From: Mesobacillus zeae
GTDB taxonomy: Bacteria > Bacillota > Bacilli > Bacillales > Cytobacillaceae
Direction of reading: 5' to 3'
Length of the DNA stretch: 64,000 bases
NCBI RefSeq assembly: GCF_003570705.1
Contig: NZ_QWVT01000037.1
Span: 32,811 to 96,810 of the forward strand
Made by a program: the position numbers and the translations under genes. Within the stretch, counting starts at the first letter, position 1, and each line of letters opens with the position of its first letter. The notes under the pieces were generated by a model that saw only the letters and a program-made list of their open reading frames with translations, had not been told where the DNA came from and made no database searches. Shown here piece by piece: positions 1 to 8,477 of the stretch.

Positions 1-54
1 TAATGCCCTTTGCTCTTCAGTTCTTAATCTTGCATCATTTGTCTCTAACTGCAT
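1..54 (-). CDS. 5' end of an unidentified gene, cut by the window edge
   Basis: An ATG at 54-52 on the minus strand opens a frame of 18 codons (MQLETNDARLRTEEQRAL) that runs off the left edge. A GAGG ribosome binding site lies 7 nt upstream of the ATG, which is why I call it real. The peptide is charged and probably helical. It is too short for family assignment. It follows the histidine kinase on the same strand with a gap of 167 nt, so it could be co-transcribed with it. Confidence 0.5.
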   Translation of the reverse strand, partial: MQLETNDARLRTEEQRAL

Positions 55-221
55 TACAATACCTCAATTCAATTACAAAGTTTCCTACCTTTGATATCGC
101 CAATAATAAGAAGGATTTAAATACTATTTATGTTTCTTTAACAATAATAGGTCTAAATACCTATTAAAATTCGATAAAATATGACGGATATATAAATATC
201 CATCATATTAACAGGGGATAG

Positions 222-1448
222 TCACTCGCCAGTTGGCAAAGTGACTACGACAAGAGTCCCTTCTCCCAGTTTGCTATCGAAACTGATACTTCCCTGGTGT
301 TCTTCAATTATTTTCTTTGTAACAAGAAGGCCCAGTCCTGTGCCAGTTTCCTTGGTCGTAAAGAAGGGGTCGAACAATTTCGAAAGCTGCTCTTCGCACA
401 GACCTTTTCCAGTGTCTTTTATGCGAATACTTACTTCTTTAGTGCCAGGTACTATCTGAACAGATATCCTACCTCCATTCGGCATAGCTTCTATTGCGTT
501 TTTTATTAAATTAATCAATACCTGTTTGATCTGATTGTCATCGCAAACAACAGCGGGAATGCTTTCCCTCGTTTCAATCTCAATTTGGACACCTTCCCTT
601 TCAGCTTGAAGGGCCATCATTGAACTGACATATTCAATAATGTTCATTAAGTCATTTTCTCGCTTCATCGCGTTACTTGGTTTCCCGAGAATGAGTAAGT
701 CTGTGACAATCGCATTGATTCTGTCAATCTCATTTAACATGATAGGATAATAATTATCCGTGTTACTGTCTCTTTCCTGCTGCAGTTGGGTGAACCCTTT
801 TAAAGAGGATAAGGGGTTCTTTATCTCGTGAGCAATCGCAGTCGCCATCTGGCCAACAACGACATGTTTCTCCTGTTGCCTCATATTTTCATAAGCTGTC
901 AATAAAGCTTTGATATACGATTGAAACCGGGTAAGAAATACCCACCCAATCAGGCACAGGAATGAGATTACAAAGACAGGGAGGAATGCTTTTGGAGTAT
1001 GGAGCGCCAACCCAAAAAAGATATATTTTGTGAGATAGCTTATTGTCACTGCCCAGAAAAAACGTTTATTTAAAAAAATAGGCGTAAACAAAACAAAGAA
1101 TAGTTCGAGTACATGCCCGCTGGCAAACTGCTGCTTGGTTGGCCAATAAATCATAATATTATTTATAGCATCCAAAAAAAGAAAACTTATAATATATATA
1201 TATTTTATTCTGTATGGCTTGCCACACTTTAAAAAGTAAAGTGCTGGGGGCAATAATAAAAAGCATATTATATAATACCAAATTCCCATACCGCCTTTGG
1301 GAAATCCAATCTCTTCATTTGAATAATATGGAATGACAAAATAATAGACAGCATCGTAAGAGATAAGAATAATATAAAAAACCCATAAGAAAAACTTGGC
1401 TGTTTTGATTTCTTCAAATAAGAGGACATCCTCTGTTTTACTGTTCAC
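222..1448 (-). CDS. membrane sensor histidine kinase, sporulation-kinase-like
   Basis: Predicted sensor kinase of 408 aa that should autophosphorylate on His and pass phosphate to a response regulator. About six hydrophobic segments fill residues 18-175, with almost no extracytoplasmic loop, a layout like KinB-type kinases. The H-box follows with His207 in AIAHEIKNPLSS, then the N-box (INLIKNAIEAMPNGG, about 312-326), G1 (DTGKGL) and the F/G2 boxes (DPFFTTKETGTGLGL). The start is GTG at 1448, with AAGAAGGGG 8 nt upstream. No response regulator gene is adjacent, so it is an orphan. That agrees with a phosphorelay kinase, but the target is inference. Confidence 0.85.
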   Translation of the reverse strand: MNSKTEDVLLFEEIKTAKFFLWVFYIILISYDAVYYFVIPYYSNEEIGFPKGGMGIWYYIICFLLLPPALYFLKCGKPYRIKYIYIISFLFLDAINNIMIYWPTKQQFASGHVLELFFVLFTPIFLNKRFFWAVTISYLTKYIFFGLALHTPKAFLPVFVISFLCLIGWVFLTRFQSYIKALLTAYENMRQQEKHVVVGQMATAIAHEIKNPLSSLKGFTQLQQERDSNTDNYYPIMLNEIDRINAIVTDLLILGKPSNAMKRENDLMNIIEYVSSMMALQAEREGVQIEIETRESIPAVVCDDNQIKQVLINLIKNAIEAMPNGGRISVQIVPGTKEVSIRIKDTGKGLCEEQLSKLFDPFFTTKETGTGLGLLVTKKIIEEHQGSISFDSKLGEGTLVVVTLPTGE

Positions 1449-1737
1449 TGGTATAACCCCTTCTTAATATGAATAAATACTTTGTTGCTCAGTCCTGATT
1501 ATATCAGTATATGTAAGTTATTGGTGGAGTTTGTCGAACATTTATTTGCCAAAAACCAAACTTTTTTGACAAACCTCCTTGAATTCTTTTAACAAATGCA
1601 TAACTATTTCACGATATAAATTCAAATAAATTCCACTTTAACCAAACTAAAGGTATAGTTATTAATTGGGCCCAGTGATTTTAAAATAGGATTATACTTT
1701 ACTCATATGGCGTAAAAGAAATTCGAGGTGTTTCATT

Positions 1738-2805
1738 TTGGCTGAATCGGTTCTAGCTAATCTTGGCATTTTACTTTTAATGCATTTGCTAATCAATACC
1801 GGGTATCTTTTTCACCAGGCGAAGCGGATTTCTGGCAGCTGGCTTTGTCTGATTCACGTATTGGTTGTTGTGGGTGCCTCTGTTTCTATGGTTTATTTTC
1901 CGGTTCGCTTCAATGGATCTGAATTCGATTTAAGCTTGGCCCCGCTGATTTTTCTATCGCTTTTCCATGGCTTGAAATTCAGCGTTCCTGCCTTGTTTCT
2001 TTTTTTCCTATTACTTCAGCTTTGCGGAGAAGATTTTGAATACGGGAGATTCTTTTTCCATACTGTTTTGCCTGTCCTTCTCCCTTTGGCCTTTTACCCT
2101 CTTGACAAGGATAGAATCCATTACGCAAAAGCCTTTCTGATTGTGACAGCATCCTGGATACTTGCAAATCTTCCTCAGACATTGGAAGACCTTAGCGCAT
2201 TGGAAGGGTCCTTGCTCGTCCGATATGGGTCATTTATGCTGGCTAGCCTTATCCTTTATTTATTTATCACATCCGGAAGAAGGCAGCTTAGCCTCATGAA
2301 CCAGCTTCAATACTACGCCGAGAGAGATGCATTGACAGGGCTCTATAATATGCGGTCTTTCGGGGAAATGCTATCAGGCTTCAAACATGATGAAAAAAAG
2401 ATGTTTATTGCCATGGCCGATATCGACTCTTTTAAAAAAATTAATGATACATACGGTCACCAGGCCGGTGACGAAGCCATTAAAAAGGTCGGGGAAATCA
2501 TCCTGGCAGAACGCTCTGCACCAATTGTGGCTGCACGGTATGGAGGGGATGAATTTCTTATTCTCCTGGCTGCAGATGATGAAAAAGAGGCGATGTCGGT
2601 ATTGGAGAACATTCGTAAAATAGCTTCTTCCACTTCCTTTCTATATGATGGCACACAACCAGACAGTACTTTATCCCTATCCATCGGAGCTGCTGAACTT
2701 ACAAACCCAGACTGCCTGGAGCAAGTGATCGGGCAGGCTGACCAGCAGCTGTATTTGGCGAAAAGAAAAAGCCGCAATTGTGTTTGCATCAATGTCGCCC
2801 AATGA
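1738..2805 (+). CDS. membrane GGDEF protein, probable diguanylate cyclase
   Basis: 355 aa. Residues 1-180 hold five or six hydrophobic segments resembling the 5TM-5TMR_LYT sensor module (FDLSLAPLIF near 63-72). A GGDEF domain fills about 195-350. The signature RYGGDEF (268-273) is intact and the metal/nucleotide motif DIDSFKKINDTYGH precedes it, so c-di-GMP synthesis is likely. I see no RxxD inhibitory site at the usual place upstream of GGDEF. The start is TTG at 1738 with GAGGTG upstream. It is monocistronic and ends at a bidirectional terminator. It is divergent from the neighbouring kinase, and a shared signalling role is only a guess. Confidence 0.85.
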   Translation: MAESVLANLGILLLMHLLINTGYLFHQAKRISGSWLCLIHVLVVVGASVSMVYFPVRFNGSEFDLSLAPLIFLSLFHGLKFSVPALFLFFLLLQLCGEDFEYGRFFFHTVLPVLLPLAFYPLDKDRIHYAKAFLIVTASWILANLPQTLEDLSALEGSLLVRYGSFMLASLILYLFITSGRRQLSLMNQLQYYAERDALTGLYNMRSFGEMLSGFKHDEKKMFIAMADIDSFKKINDTYGHQAGDEAIKKVGEIILAERSAPIVAARYGGDEFLILLAADDEKEAMSVLENIRKIASSTSFLYDGTQPDSTLSLSIGAAELTNPDCLEQVIGQADQQLYLAKRKSRNCVCINVAQ

Positions 2806-2834
2806 AAAAAGACAGGCTAGCTCCTGTCTTTTTT
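2805..2834. terminator. bidirectional intrinsic terminator
   Basis: AAAAAAGACAGG and CCTGTCTTTTTT flank a 6-nt loop. T-runs on both strands let it serve the GGDEF gene and the convergent acyl-CoA ligase gene. Confidence 0.85.
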
Positions 2835-2842
2835 CATTATGG

Positions 2843-4696
2843 TCATCCTTCAGACAACCCTTCTTCCGCTGATTCTGCCAGCTGAAGATATGCTTCCTGT
2901 TGATAACCAGCAATGATACTTTCTTTGTATTTTTCTTCGATAACATTGTAACGTACCTTTAAGCTTGGAGTAATAGATCCATTATCGACCGTCCACTCAT
3001 CAGGAACGACGATGACTTTTTTAGGCTGTTCAAATGGAGCGAGCTTCACTGTGAGCGTTTTCATTTCTTTCTCAATACGTTCCTGCACTTTTGGATGCTG
3101 GATCAATTCCTGCCTGCTTACAGCTTCAACACCATGCCTTTCCGCCCAATCCCGTAAGTTTACCTGATCAGGAGAAATGACAGCAATGATATATTTTTGG
3201 TTATGGCCAAGAATGACACTGTTTTCAATATAAGAACTTTGGTTGATTGCATTTTCGATATGCTGCGGTGCTACATTTTTTCCGGTCGATAAGATCAAGA
3301 GTCTCTTTTTACGGTCGACGATCGTTAAATAGCCGTCGTCATCCAATGTACCGATGTCGCCGGTCCGGAACCATCCATCCGAGAATTGCTCGGCGGTAGC
3401 CTCTTCATTCCGGTAATATCCCTTCATGATGCTTGGGCCTTTAACGAGGATTTCTCCGTCCTCCGCAATCCGGACATCGACATTGGCCAGAACTCTGCCC
3501 ACCGTTCCGATTTTTGGCCGGGTCATCGGGTTCGAGGCAATGACAGGTGCTGTTTCGGTAAGGCCATAGCCTTCCAGAATGGGAATCCCCATTGACCAGA
3601 AAAAGCCTGCAATTTCCGGATTGAGAGCTGCCCCTCCGGATACGAGCGCACGCATCCTCCCGCCGAGATTAGCTTTTACCTTGCTGAAAACAAGCCTGTC
3701 TGCAACGGAATAACGACGTCGCAGCTTTCTCGGCATTTCACCAAAAACCATTTCATCCATACTGGCATTCGCCAGGTATTCGTAACGCTCAGTCCCTGTG
3801 CCGACTGCCCAGTTAAACAGTTTCTTTTTTATCGTACCGCCTGCTGCCACTTGGCCCTGCACCTTGGCATACACTTTTTCGAGGAGCCGGGGGACGGTGG
3901 TCATAATGGTTGGCCTGACCTCAAGCAGATTGTCGGGGATTGCTTCGATGCTTTCAGCGTAGGCAATTGTGGCACCAGCTGTCAACGGAGTAAACTGTCC
4001 TGCCATCCGCTCAAAAACATGGGAAAGAGGAAGATAGCTCAGAAGTATATCATCAGGCCCTGCTTCCATGCACCAGAACTGGATAGCTTTTATATTTGAA
4101 AGAAAGTTCCCATGCGTAAGCATCGCGCCTTTTGGCGATCCTGTGGTCCCGGAGGTGTGGATAATGGTCGCAAGCTGCCCGCTGTCAATTGACTGCCAAC
4201 TCTCCTCCCAGCCTGAAAGAGGATTGTTTTGGCCAGTTACAACAAGTTCGTAGAACGGAATTACTTTGCCCGGATGGGTAAACGGAGATTGTGTGTCCAT
4301 GACAACCTTGATGAGATCCTCCATGCCTGTCTCTTGTACCTTGTTCAACTGCTGCTCATTCTGAACAATGACAGCCTTACACTCGGCGTTGCGCAGGATG
4401 TGTTCAACCTGGTTGGCAGGAAGAGAGGGGTAGACAGGAACTGAAACAGCGCCAAGGCTCAGGATCGCTAAATCGGAAATGGGCCATGTTGGGTTATTTT
4501 CCGATAGAATGGCAACCTTGTCATCGCTCGTAATTCCCATTCCTGCCAGCCCGGCTGCGGCATGCCGAATTTGCTTCCACATGGCCGAATAGCTCATGCT
4601 CTGGTAAACTCCCCCGCATTTCCACATCAATGCCTTTTTATCCGGAAACCTCAAAACAGAATGGTAAACAGCAGCAAGCAAATTTTCCCTGTTCAT
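2843..4696 (-). CDS. long-chain fatty-acid--CoA ligase (AMP-forming)
   Basis: 617 aa ANL-superfamily enzyme that activates fatty acids to acyl-CoA through an acyl-adenylate. The P-loop-like motif IIHTSGTTGSPKG lies near residues 178-190, with EGYGLTET and GWFRTGDIG downstream and the C-terminal lid signature DRKKRLLILSTGKNVAP. The length and motifs fit FadD15/FAA-type ligases. An ATG 123 nt further upstream is in frame, but the extension would translate the GTGCCTGACCCCC repeats and has no ribosome binding site. ATG 4696 has GGGGTGGTG just upstream and starts a normal family N-terminus. Monocistronic. Confidence 0.88.
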   Translation of the reverse strand: MNRENLLAAVYHSVLRFPDKKALMWKCGGVYQSMSYSAMWKQIRHAAAGLAGMGITSDDKVAILSENNPTWPISDLAILSLGAVSVPVYPSLPANQVEHILRNAECKAVIVQNEQQLNKVQETGMEDLIKVVMDTQSPFTHPGKVIPFYELVVTGQNNPLSGWEESWQSIDSGQLATIIHTSGTTGSPKGAMLTHGNFLSNIKAIQFWCMEAGPDDILLSYLPLSHVFERMAGQFTPLTAGATIAYAESIEAIPDNLLEVRPTIMTTVPRLLEKVYAKVQGQVAAGGTIKKKLFNWAVGTGTERYEYLANASMDEMVFGEMPRKLRRRYSVADRLVFSKVKANLGGRMRALVSGGAALNPEIAGFFWSMGIPILEGYGLTETAPVIASNPMTRPKIGTVGRVLANVDVRIAEDGEILVKGPSIMKGYYRNEEATAEQFSDGWFRTGDIGTLDDDGYLTIVDRKKRLLILSTGKNVAPQHIENAINQSSYIENSVILGHNQKYIIAVISPDQVNLRDWAERHGVEAVSRQELIQHPKVQERIEKEMKTLTVKLAPFEQPKKVIVVPDEWTVDNGSITPSLKVRYNVIEEKYKESIIAGYQQEAYLQLAESAEEGLSEG

Positions 4697-4754
4697 TGTA
4701 CACCACCCCATCAAAGTATGATTACAATGCAGCACTGCTCTGCTCCCCCGCAGC

Positions 4755-4849
4755 GTGCCTGACCCCCAGTGCGGTTGTGCATCACAGCGTGCAATCGCCA
4801 CAGGGTGCCTGACCCCCAACGCGGTGGTGCGTTAAAGGGGGTCAGGCAC
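4755..4849. repeat. three copies of a GTGCCTGACCCCC intergenic repeat
   Basis: Direct copies lie at 4755-4767 and 4805-4817, 50 nt apart and sharing flanking text (CCCCCAnnGCGGTnGTGC). An inverted copy, GGGGGTCAGGCAC, lies at 4837-4849. The second and third can pair as a hairpin. From general knowledge, related words are dispersed in intergenic regions of many Bacillaceae genomes. The function is unknown. Confidence 0.75.
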
Positions 4850-4872
4850 TGTCTCGCGTTTCCGCATTTCAT

Positions 4873-5041
4873 TTTCCTTTATCGCGCATTAACAGTCAGT
4901 AGGTTCCCAACTGCCCGTAAAAGCCCGATCGACTCATCTAACAATCAGCGGTAAAACCCACCCGCTGATTGAAGATTCGCCTTATCTCAGTCGGGTGCCT
5001 CCAGTCCATACGCCGCTTAACGGGCGCTTTTGCTTTTCTTT
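4873..5041. repeat. 169-bp intergenic repeat, copy 1
   Basis: This copy matches 5125-5293 at a constant offset of 252 nt with only a handful of substitutions and no gaps that I could see. It contains a small inverted repeat (TCAGCGG...CCGCTGA) and a GC-rich tail CGCCGCTTAACGGGCGC. There is no convincing coding frame. Confidence 0.85.
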
Positions 5042-5124
5042 GTCCAGCTACAGCACCCAGCGCCTAGTGGACTTCGCCCACCTCCCTACGATAAGTCAAC
5101 ATCGATTCGCTAACGCTCTTCGTG
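5042..5124. repeat. GTCCAGCTACAG-type element between the two repeat copies
   Basis: It begins GTCCAGCTACAGCACCCAGC and continues with GCGCCTAG. This is the reverse-complement style of the end of the element at 60637-60784 (CTAGGCGCTACAGCTGGAC). I infer that it is a partial member of that dispersed family. Confidence 0.5.
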
Positions 5125-5293
5125 TTTCCTTTATCGCGCATTAACGGTCAGTAGGTTCCCAACTGCCCGTAAAAGCCCGATCGGCTCATCTAACAATCAG
5201 CGGTAAAACCCATCCGCTGATTGAAGATTCGCCTTATCTCAGTCGGGTGGCTCCAGTCCATACGCCGCTTAACGGGCGCTTTCGCTTTTCTTT
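5125..5293. repeat. 169-bp intergenic repeat, copy 2
   Basis: Second copy of the element at 4873-5041, direct orientation, 252 nt downstream. Together with the spacer between them it looks like a tandem duplication of a composite repeat that lost part of its last unit. The remaining stretch to 5485 shows nothing I can name. Confidence 0.85.
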
Positions 5294-5485
5294 ATATCTT
5301 ATGGGATGGACAGAACTTGACATTCCTTTTTTCGGATTGGACTGCTTAAGAAGTTTTATTGAGGTAATCGGAAATTTCCAGCAGTTAATCGGCCACCCTC
5401 AAAGTGCAACCAAAACCCCAACTTATCCAACCACATGCCCCACTATAAATTACAAGTTCACCTCTGATTCACCACAAGCCCCAAA

Positions 5486-5514
5486 CAAAAAAACCGCATC
5501 CTGTTAGAATGCGG
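5486..5514 (-). terminator. intrinsic terminator after the SulP gene
   Basis: CCGCAT/ATGCGG stem with a 9-nt loop. On the minus strand it is followed by a run of seven T. Confidence 0.8.
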
Positions 5515-5532
5515 CCAAGCTTTCAGTCCAAA

Positions 5533-7056
5533 TTATGCTGTCTGATGATCTTTTAAAAAGGTATCCAGTTCCTTGAAATCCTCAAAATATCCCCCGGTAC
5601 CTAAACGCTCCACGATCTTCATCCTGCGGAGATTTCTCTCGATGTTTTTAGCCGCGCCATAAAGATAGAGCTTCTGGCCTTTACCTTTTAACTGTCCGTC
5701 CAGCTGCAGTAGCACCGCTGCTCCAGAAGCATCAATCATATTTACCAGCTCAAGGTTGATTGCAATCACCTTGCCCTCATCCTTGCTGATTACTTCTGTC
5801 AGCCTGTCAGTGCAACCGAAATAAAGCGGTCCTTCCAGCCCGTAGACCTTCAGTCCATCCTCCTGACTTTCACTGATGCTGAATCCCTCTTCACTCATCC
5901 GTTTCATGAAAATCAATGCACTCATCACGATACCGACCCCAACCGCAACCATCAGGTCAACTGCAACTGTAAGAATCATCGTAACCAGCATGAGTGCTGC
6001 ATCCGAACGAGGTTCGTCCTTTAATATTTTAAAGCTGTCATAGTCAAACATCGTAATTCCTGTAATGATCAAAATACCTGCAAGTACGGCTAACGGAATC
6101 TGGCTCGCAAAAGAACCGAAGACTAGCATGAACAGCAGCAATGCCACACTGTGTACCATAGCAGAAATCATCGTCTGCCCGCCGCTTCTAAGATTCACAA
6201 CAGATCGGACCGTAGCCCCAGCGCCCGGCATTGCACCAAACAAGCCTGCAACAGCATTGCCGATTCCCTGCCCAATCAATTCTTTATTACTCTTATGTTT
6301 TGTCCCCGTCATATTATCCATAACCACTGATGTCAGCAAGGAGTCGATCGATCCAAGGACCGCTATGCTCAAGGCCGCTGGAATCAACGAGACCATCATA
6401 TCCATACCAGCAATCGGCATATGGAACTCCGGTAACCCTTTTGGAATTTCCCCAATCCTTTCAACAACGTCAAAAACGACAAAATCGTTAATGAACGGAA
6501 GGTTAAATGAAATGGCCGGCACTACTTTTTCAAGCAAAAACACCGCCATCGTTCCGACAATCAGCGCCATTAGGCTTGGTGGAATGGCCCTAACCCACTT
6601 TATTGACGCAAGCATAAATACAATCGTTAATAACACGACTAAAAAGCTGCCAGTTACGTATTTAAGCTGACCCATTATGATAATGATCGCGATACCATTC
6701 ATGAACCCGCTCACAACAGGAAGGGGAATAAATTTAAGATAATTGCCTGCTTTCAAAAGTCCGAAAACTATTTGAAAAAGCCCTCCCAAAAATGCTGCTA
6801 AAAAAGCATATTCAAGTCCATGACTTGCAATAATTCCTGTAAAAATAACTGTGATTGGCCCTGTTGGACCTGTTACCTGACCTTTTGTCCCGCCAAATAG
6901 CGCTGCAAAAAAGCCTGTGATGATGGCTCCGTACAATCCAATGATTGCACCTTCAGAGCTGCCGGCTGCCTGGATACCGAACGCCAAGGCAAGCGGGAGG
7001 GCCACCACTGAAACTGTAATCCCTGCTAAGAACTCACGCCTGAGCATTTGAATCAT
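5533..7056 (-). CDS. SulP family anion transporter with STAS domain
   Basis: 507 aa SLC26/SulP carrier for anions such as sulfate or bicarbonate in the cytoplasmic membrane. Ten to twelve hydrophobic helices fill residues 10-385, with the early family motif GLYGAIITGFFAALFGGT and the QVTGPTGP segment. A C-terminal STAS domain starts near residue 395 (KVYGLEGPLYFGCTDRL...LVNMIDASGAAVL). The substrate cannot be told from the sequence. Bicarbonate or sulfate are both common in this family. It is a single gene with its own terminator. A second in-frame ATG three codons in is equally possible as the start. Confidence 0.85.
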   Translation of the reverse strand: MIQMLRREFLAGITVSVVALPLALAFGIQAAGSSEGAIIGLYGAIITGFFAALFGGTKGQVTGPTGPITVIFTGIIASHGLEYAFLAAFLGGLFQIVFGLLKAGNYLKFIPLPVVSGFMNGIAIIIIMGQLKYVTGSFLVVLLTIVFMLASIKWVRAIPPSLMALIVGTMAVFLLEKVVPAISFNLPFINDFVVFDVVERIGEIPKGLPEFHMPIAGMDMMVSLIPAALSIAVLGSIDSLLTSVVMDNMTGTKHKSNKELIGQGIGNAVAGLFGAMPGAGATVRSVVNLRSGGQTMISAMVHSVALLLFMLVFGSFASQIPLAVLAGILIITGITMFDYDSFKILKDEPRSDAALMLVTMILTVAVDLMVAVGVGIVMSALIFMKRMSEEGFSISESQEDGLKVYGLEGPLYFGCTDRLTEVISKDEGKVIAINLELVNMIDASGAAVLLQLDGQLKGKGQKLYLYGAAKNIERNLRRMKIVERLGTGGYFEDFKELDTFLKDHQTA

Positions 7057-7202
7057 TCCAATGCGCCTTCTTTCCTCATGAATAACACGTAAAATTATAT
7101 GCCTGCTTTATCACAGTTACAATATACAGAAATGAACGTTTTAAGGATTTTGGGCCGATTGCCTTCGGCGTGGTTTGCGCACATTCCAATGCCCTCCAAA
7201 AA

Positions 7203-7230
7203 GGAAAAACCTTGACCAAGAGATCAAGGT
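7203..7230 (-). terminator. terminator of the tasA-tapA-sipW operon
   Basis: ACCTTGA/TCAAGGT stem. On the minus strand it is followed by TTTTTCC. It lies just after the stop of the last gene in the operon. Confidence 0.75.
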
Positions 7231-7233
7231 AAA

Positions 7234-7860
7234 TCACGACAGGCTGAGATCCTGCTTTTTCCTTTGTAAATAATATAAATACATGGCTCCTCCACCGAGT
7301 GTAAACAAAATTCCGGCTGCCAGCATATTGAATATCCCTGTTGCTGTGTTTGGAAGTTTAGGCCCATCTGGCGGCAGCACGCCACCCATTGTCCCTTCCA
7401 CATAGAACCTGATTTGAACCTTGCAGCCCAGTCCCTGATAATCATTCCCCAACTCCTCGGGCATTTCCAGCTTGAAGACGAGGTTCTCTTTTTCACTGCT
7501 TTTGATTAATCGGGGCTCTAGCTTTTTAAAGTCATCAAGGGTTCCCGCAAATAATTCTCCTTGAGGCCCATATACCTTTAAAACAAGATTCTGGTACAGC
7601 TTTTCCGATCCAGAAGTCAGCTTCGCTGATGTTATATATTTAAAATCCTGCCTACCGCTGTTCTGGAGTGTGATGCTTCGCTCAGCCCAATCCCCTGGCT
7701 TAATATTCGATAAGTCAAACAATACTTTGTCCGGTGTTGCCGAAATATCGATTTCCTGTGTGTCCGGGGCCGCCGTTGTCTGGCCTGTGGACAAGGTAAC
7801 CGCAAACAGCAACAGCAGCATATACAGAATAGTCAAGGCTTTCTTATTTCGAGACTGCAC
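7234..7860 (-). CDS. LPXTG-anchored TasA/CalY-like surface protein
   Basis: 208 aa. A signal peptide occupies residues 1-30 (GQTTAAPD suggests signal peptidase cleavage near 30). The middle resembles a TasA/camelysin-type beta domain: VLFDLSNIKPGDWAERSITL parallels the TasA paralogue's NIKPGDTMTRSFEL two genes upstream. The C-terminus is a sortase signal, LPNTA at 169-173, followed by a hydrophobic helix and a KKQD tail. It should be covalently linked to peptidoglycan. It starts at GTG 7860 behind GGGGGG, 29 nt after sipW, and is the last gene of the operon. I infer that it anchors or caps fibres. No such fourth gene exists in the B. subtilis operon. Confidence 0.8.
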   Translation of the reverse strand: MQSRNKKALTILYMLLLLFAVTLSTGQTTAAPDTQEIDISATPDKVLFDLSNIKPGDWAERSITLQNSGRQDFKYITSAKLTSGSEKLYQNLVLKVYGPQGELFAGTLDDFKKLEPRLIKSSEKENLVFKLEMPEELGNDYQGLGCKVQIRFYVEGTMGGVLPPDGPKLPNTATGIFNMLAAGILFTLGGGAMYLYYLQRKKQDLSLS

Positions 7861-7889
7861 TCCAATCCCCCCTTAATCCTCTCACACCA

Positions 7890-8468
7890 CTACACCGTTT
7901 TTTCAATTGTTTCAGAAGCTTTTTGCTTCTTTTCCAGATTGGATACTGCCTGCCATATTGTAAAAAATGAATAGCAAAGCAGAAGGAGGCCGGGAAGGAT
8001 CAGGAGCAGGGCGCTTCCATTCTTCGACTTGGCATAATCAATAATATACCCGGCGTACGGTATCGTGTAGCCAGCGTATTCAGCAACTACATTTTCTGAC
8101 AGAACGGGATCCATATCCTCTGTCCTGTTATTGTCGCCCTTCGTCCGATACATGACCTTATCGCCGTTTTTGACAACTTTTGTAACTCTGTGGGTAACAA
8201 GTTTGTTGTCTTCCACTCGGTACGTTATGACATCATTTTTCTTAAAGCGTGTCATATCCCCGTCCGGCTTAACAGCAATAACCGATCCCGTCATGATTCC
8301 CGGTTCCATGGACCCGGAAAGGACGGTCTTAAGCTGATAGCCAAAGAGCTGCGGCTCTCCTCCTGACAATTTTGAAGAAACAACGACGAATATCAGCACA
8401 GCCAAGACAGCGAACATGACAACAGTAATAAAACGGCTGAACCATTTACCCAACATTTTTATATTCAT
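7890..8468 (-). CDS. sipW: signal peptidase I, SipW (ER-type)
   Basis: 192 aa membrane signal peptidase with an N-terminal helix (about 12-32) and a C-terminal helix (about 152-172). The catalytic serine is Ser53 in VLSGSMEPGI. In place of the bacterial Lys base it has His93 (VTHRV), the Ser/His arrangement of ER-type signal peptidases that defines SipW. Asp112 lies in KGDNNRTED. In B. subtilis SipW matures TasA and TapA, and here it sits between the tapA homologue (9 nt gap) and the LPXTG protein, so it probably processes all three neighbours. ATG 8468 follows TAGGAG. Confidence 0.92.
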   Translation of the reverse strand: MNIKMLGKWFSRFITVVMFAVLAVLIFVVVSSKLSGGEPQLFGYQLKTVLSGSMEPGIMTGSVIAVKPDGDMTRFKKNDVITYRVEDNKLVTHRVTKVVKNGDKVMYRTKGDNNRTEDMDPVLSENVVAEYAGYTIPYAGYIIDYAKSKNGSALLLILPGLLLLCYSFFTIWQAVSNLEKKQKASETIEKTV

Positions 8469-8477
8469 AATGATCTC

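Noticed and set aside
4697..4819. Longer N-terminus of the acyl-CoA ligase
   Set aside because: It translates intergenic GTGCCTGACCCCC repeats and has no ribosome binding site. The family N-terminus starts at 4696.
5247..5507. 86-codon plus-strand frame after the repeats
   Set aside because: It starts inside repeat copy 2 and has no ribosome binding site and no recognisable domain.
6065..6670. 201-codon plus-strand frame
   Set aside because: It is antisense to the SulP gene, with a composition that simply mirrors membrane-helix codons.
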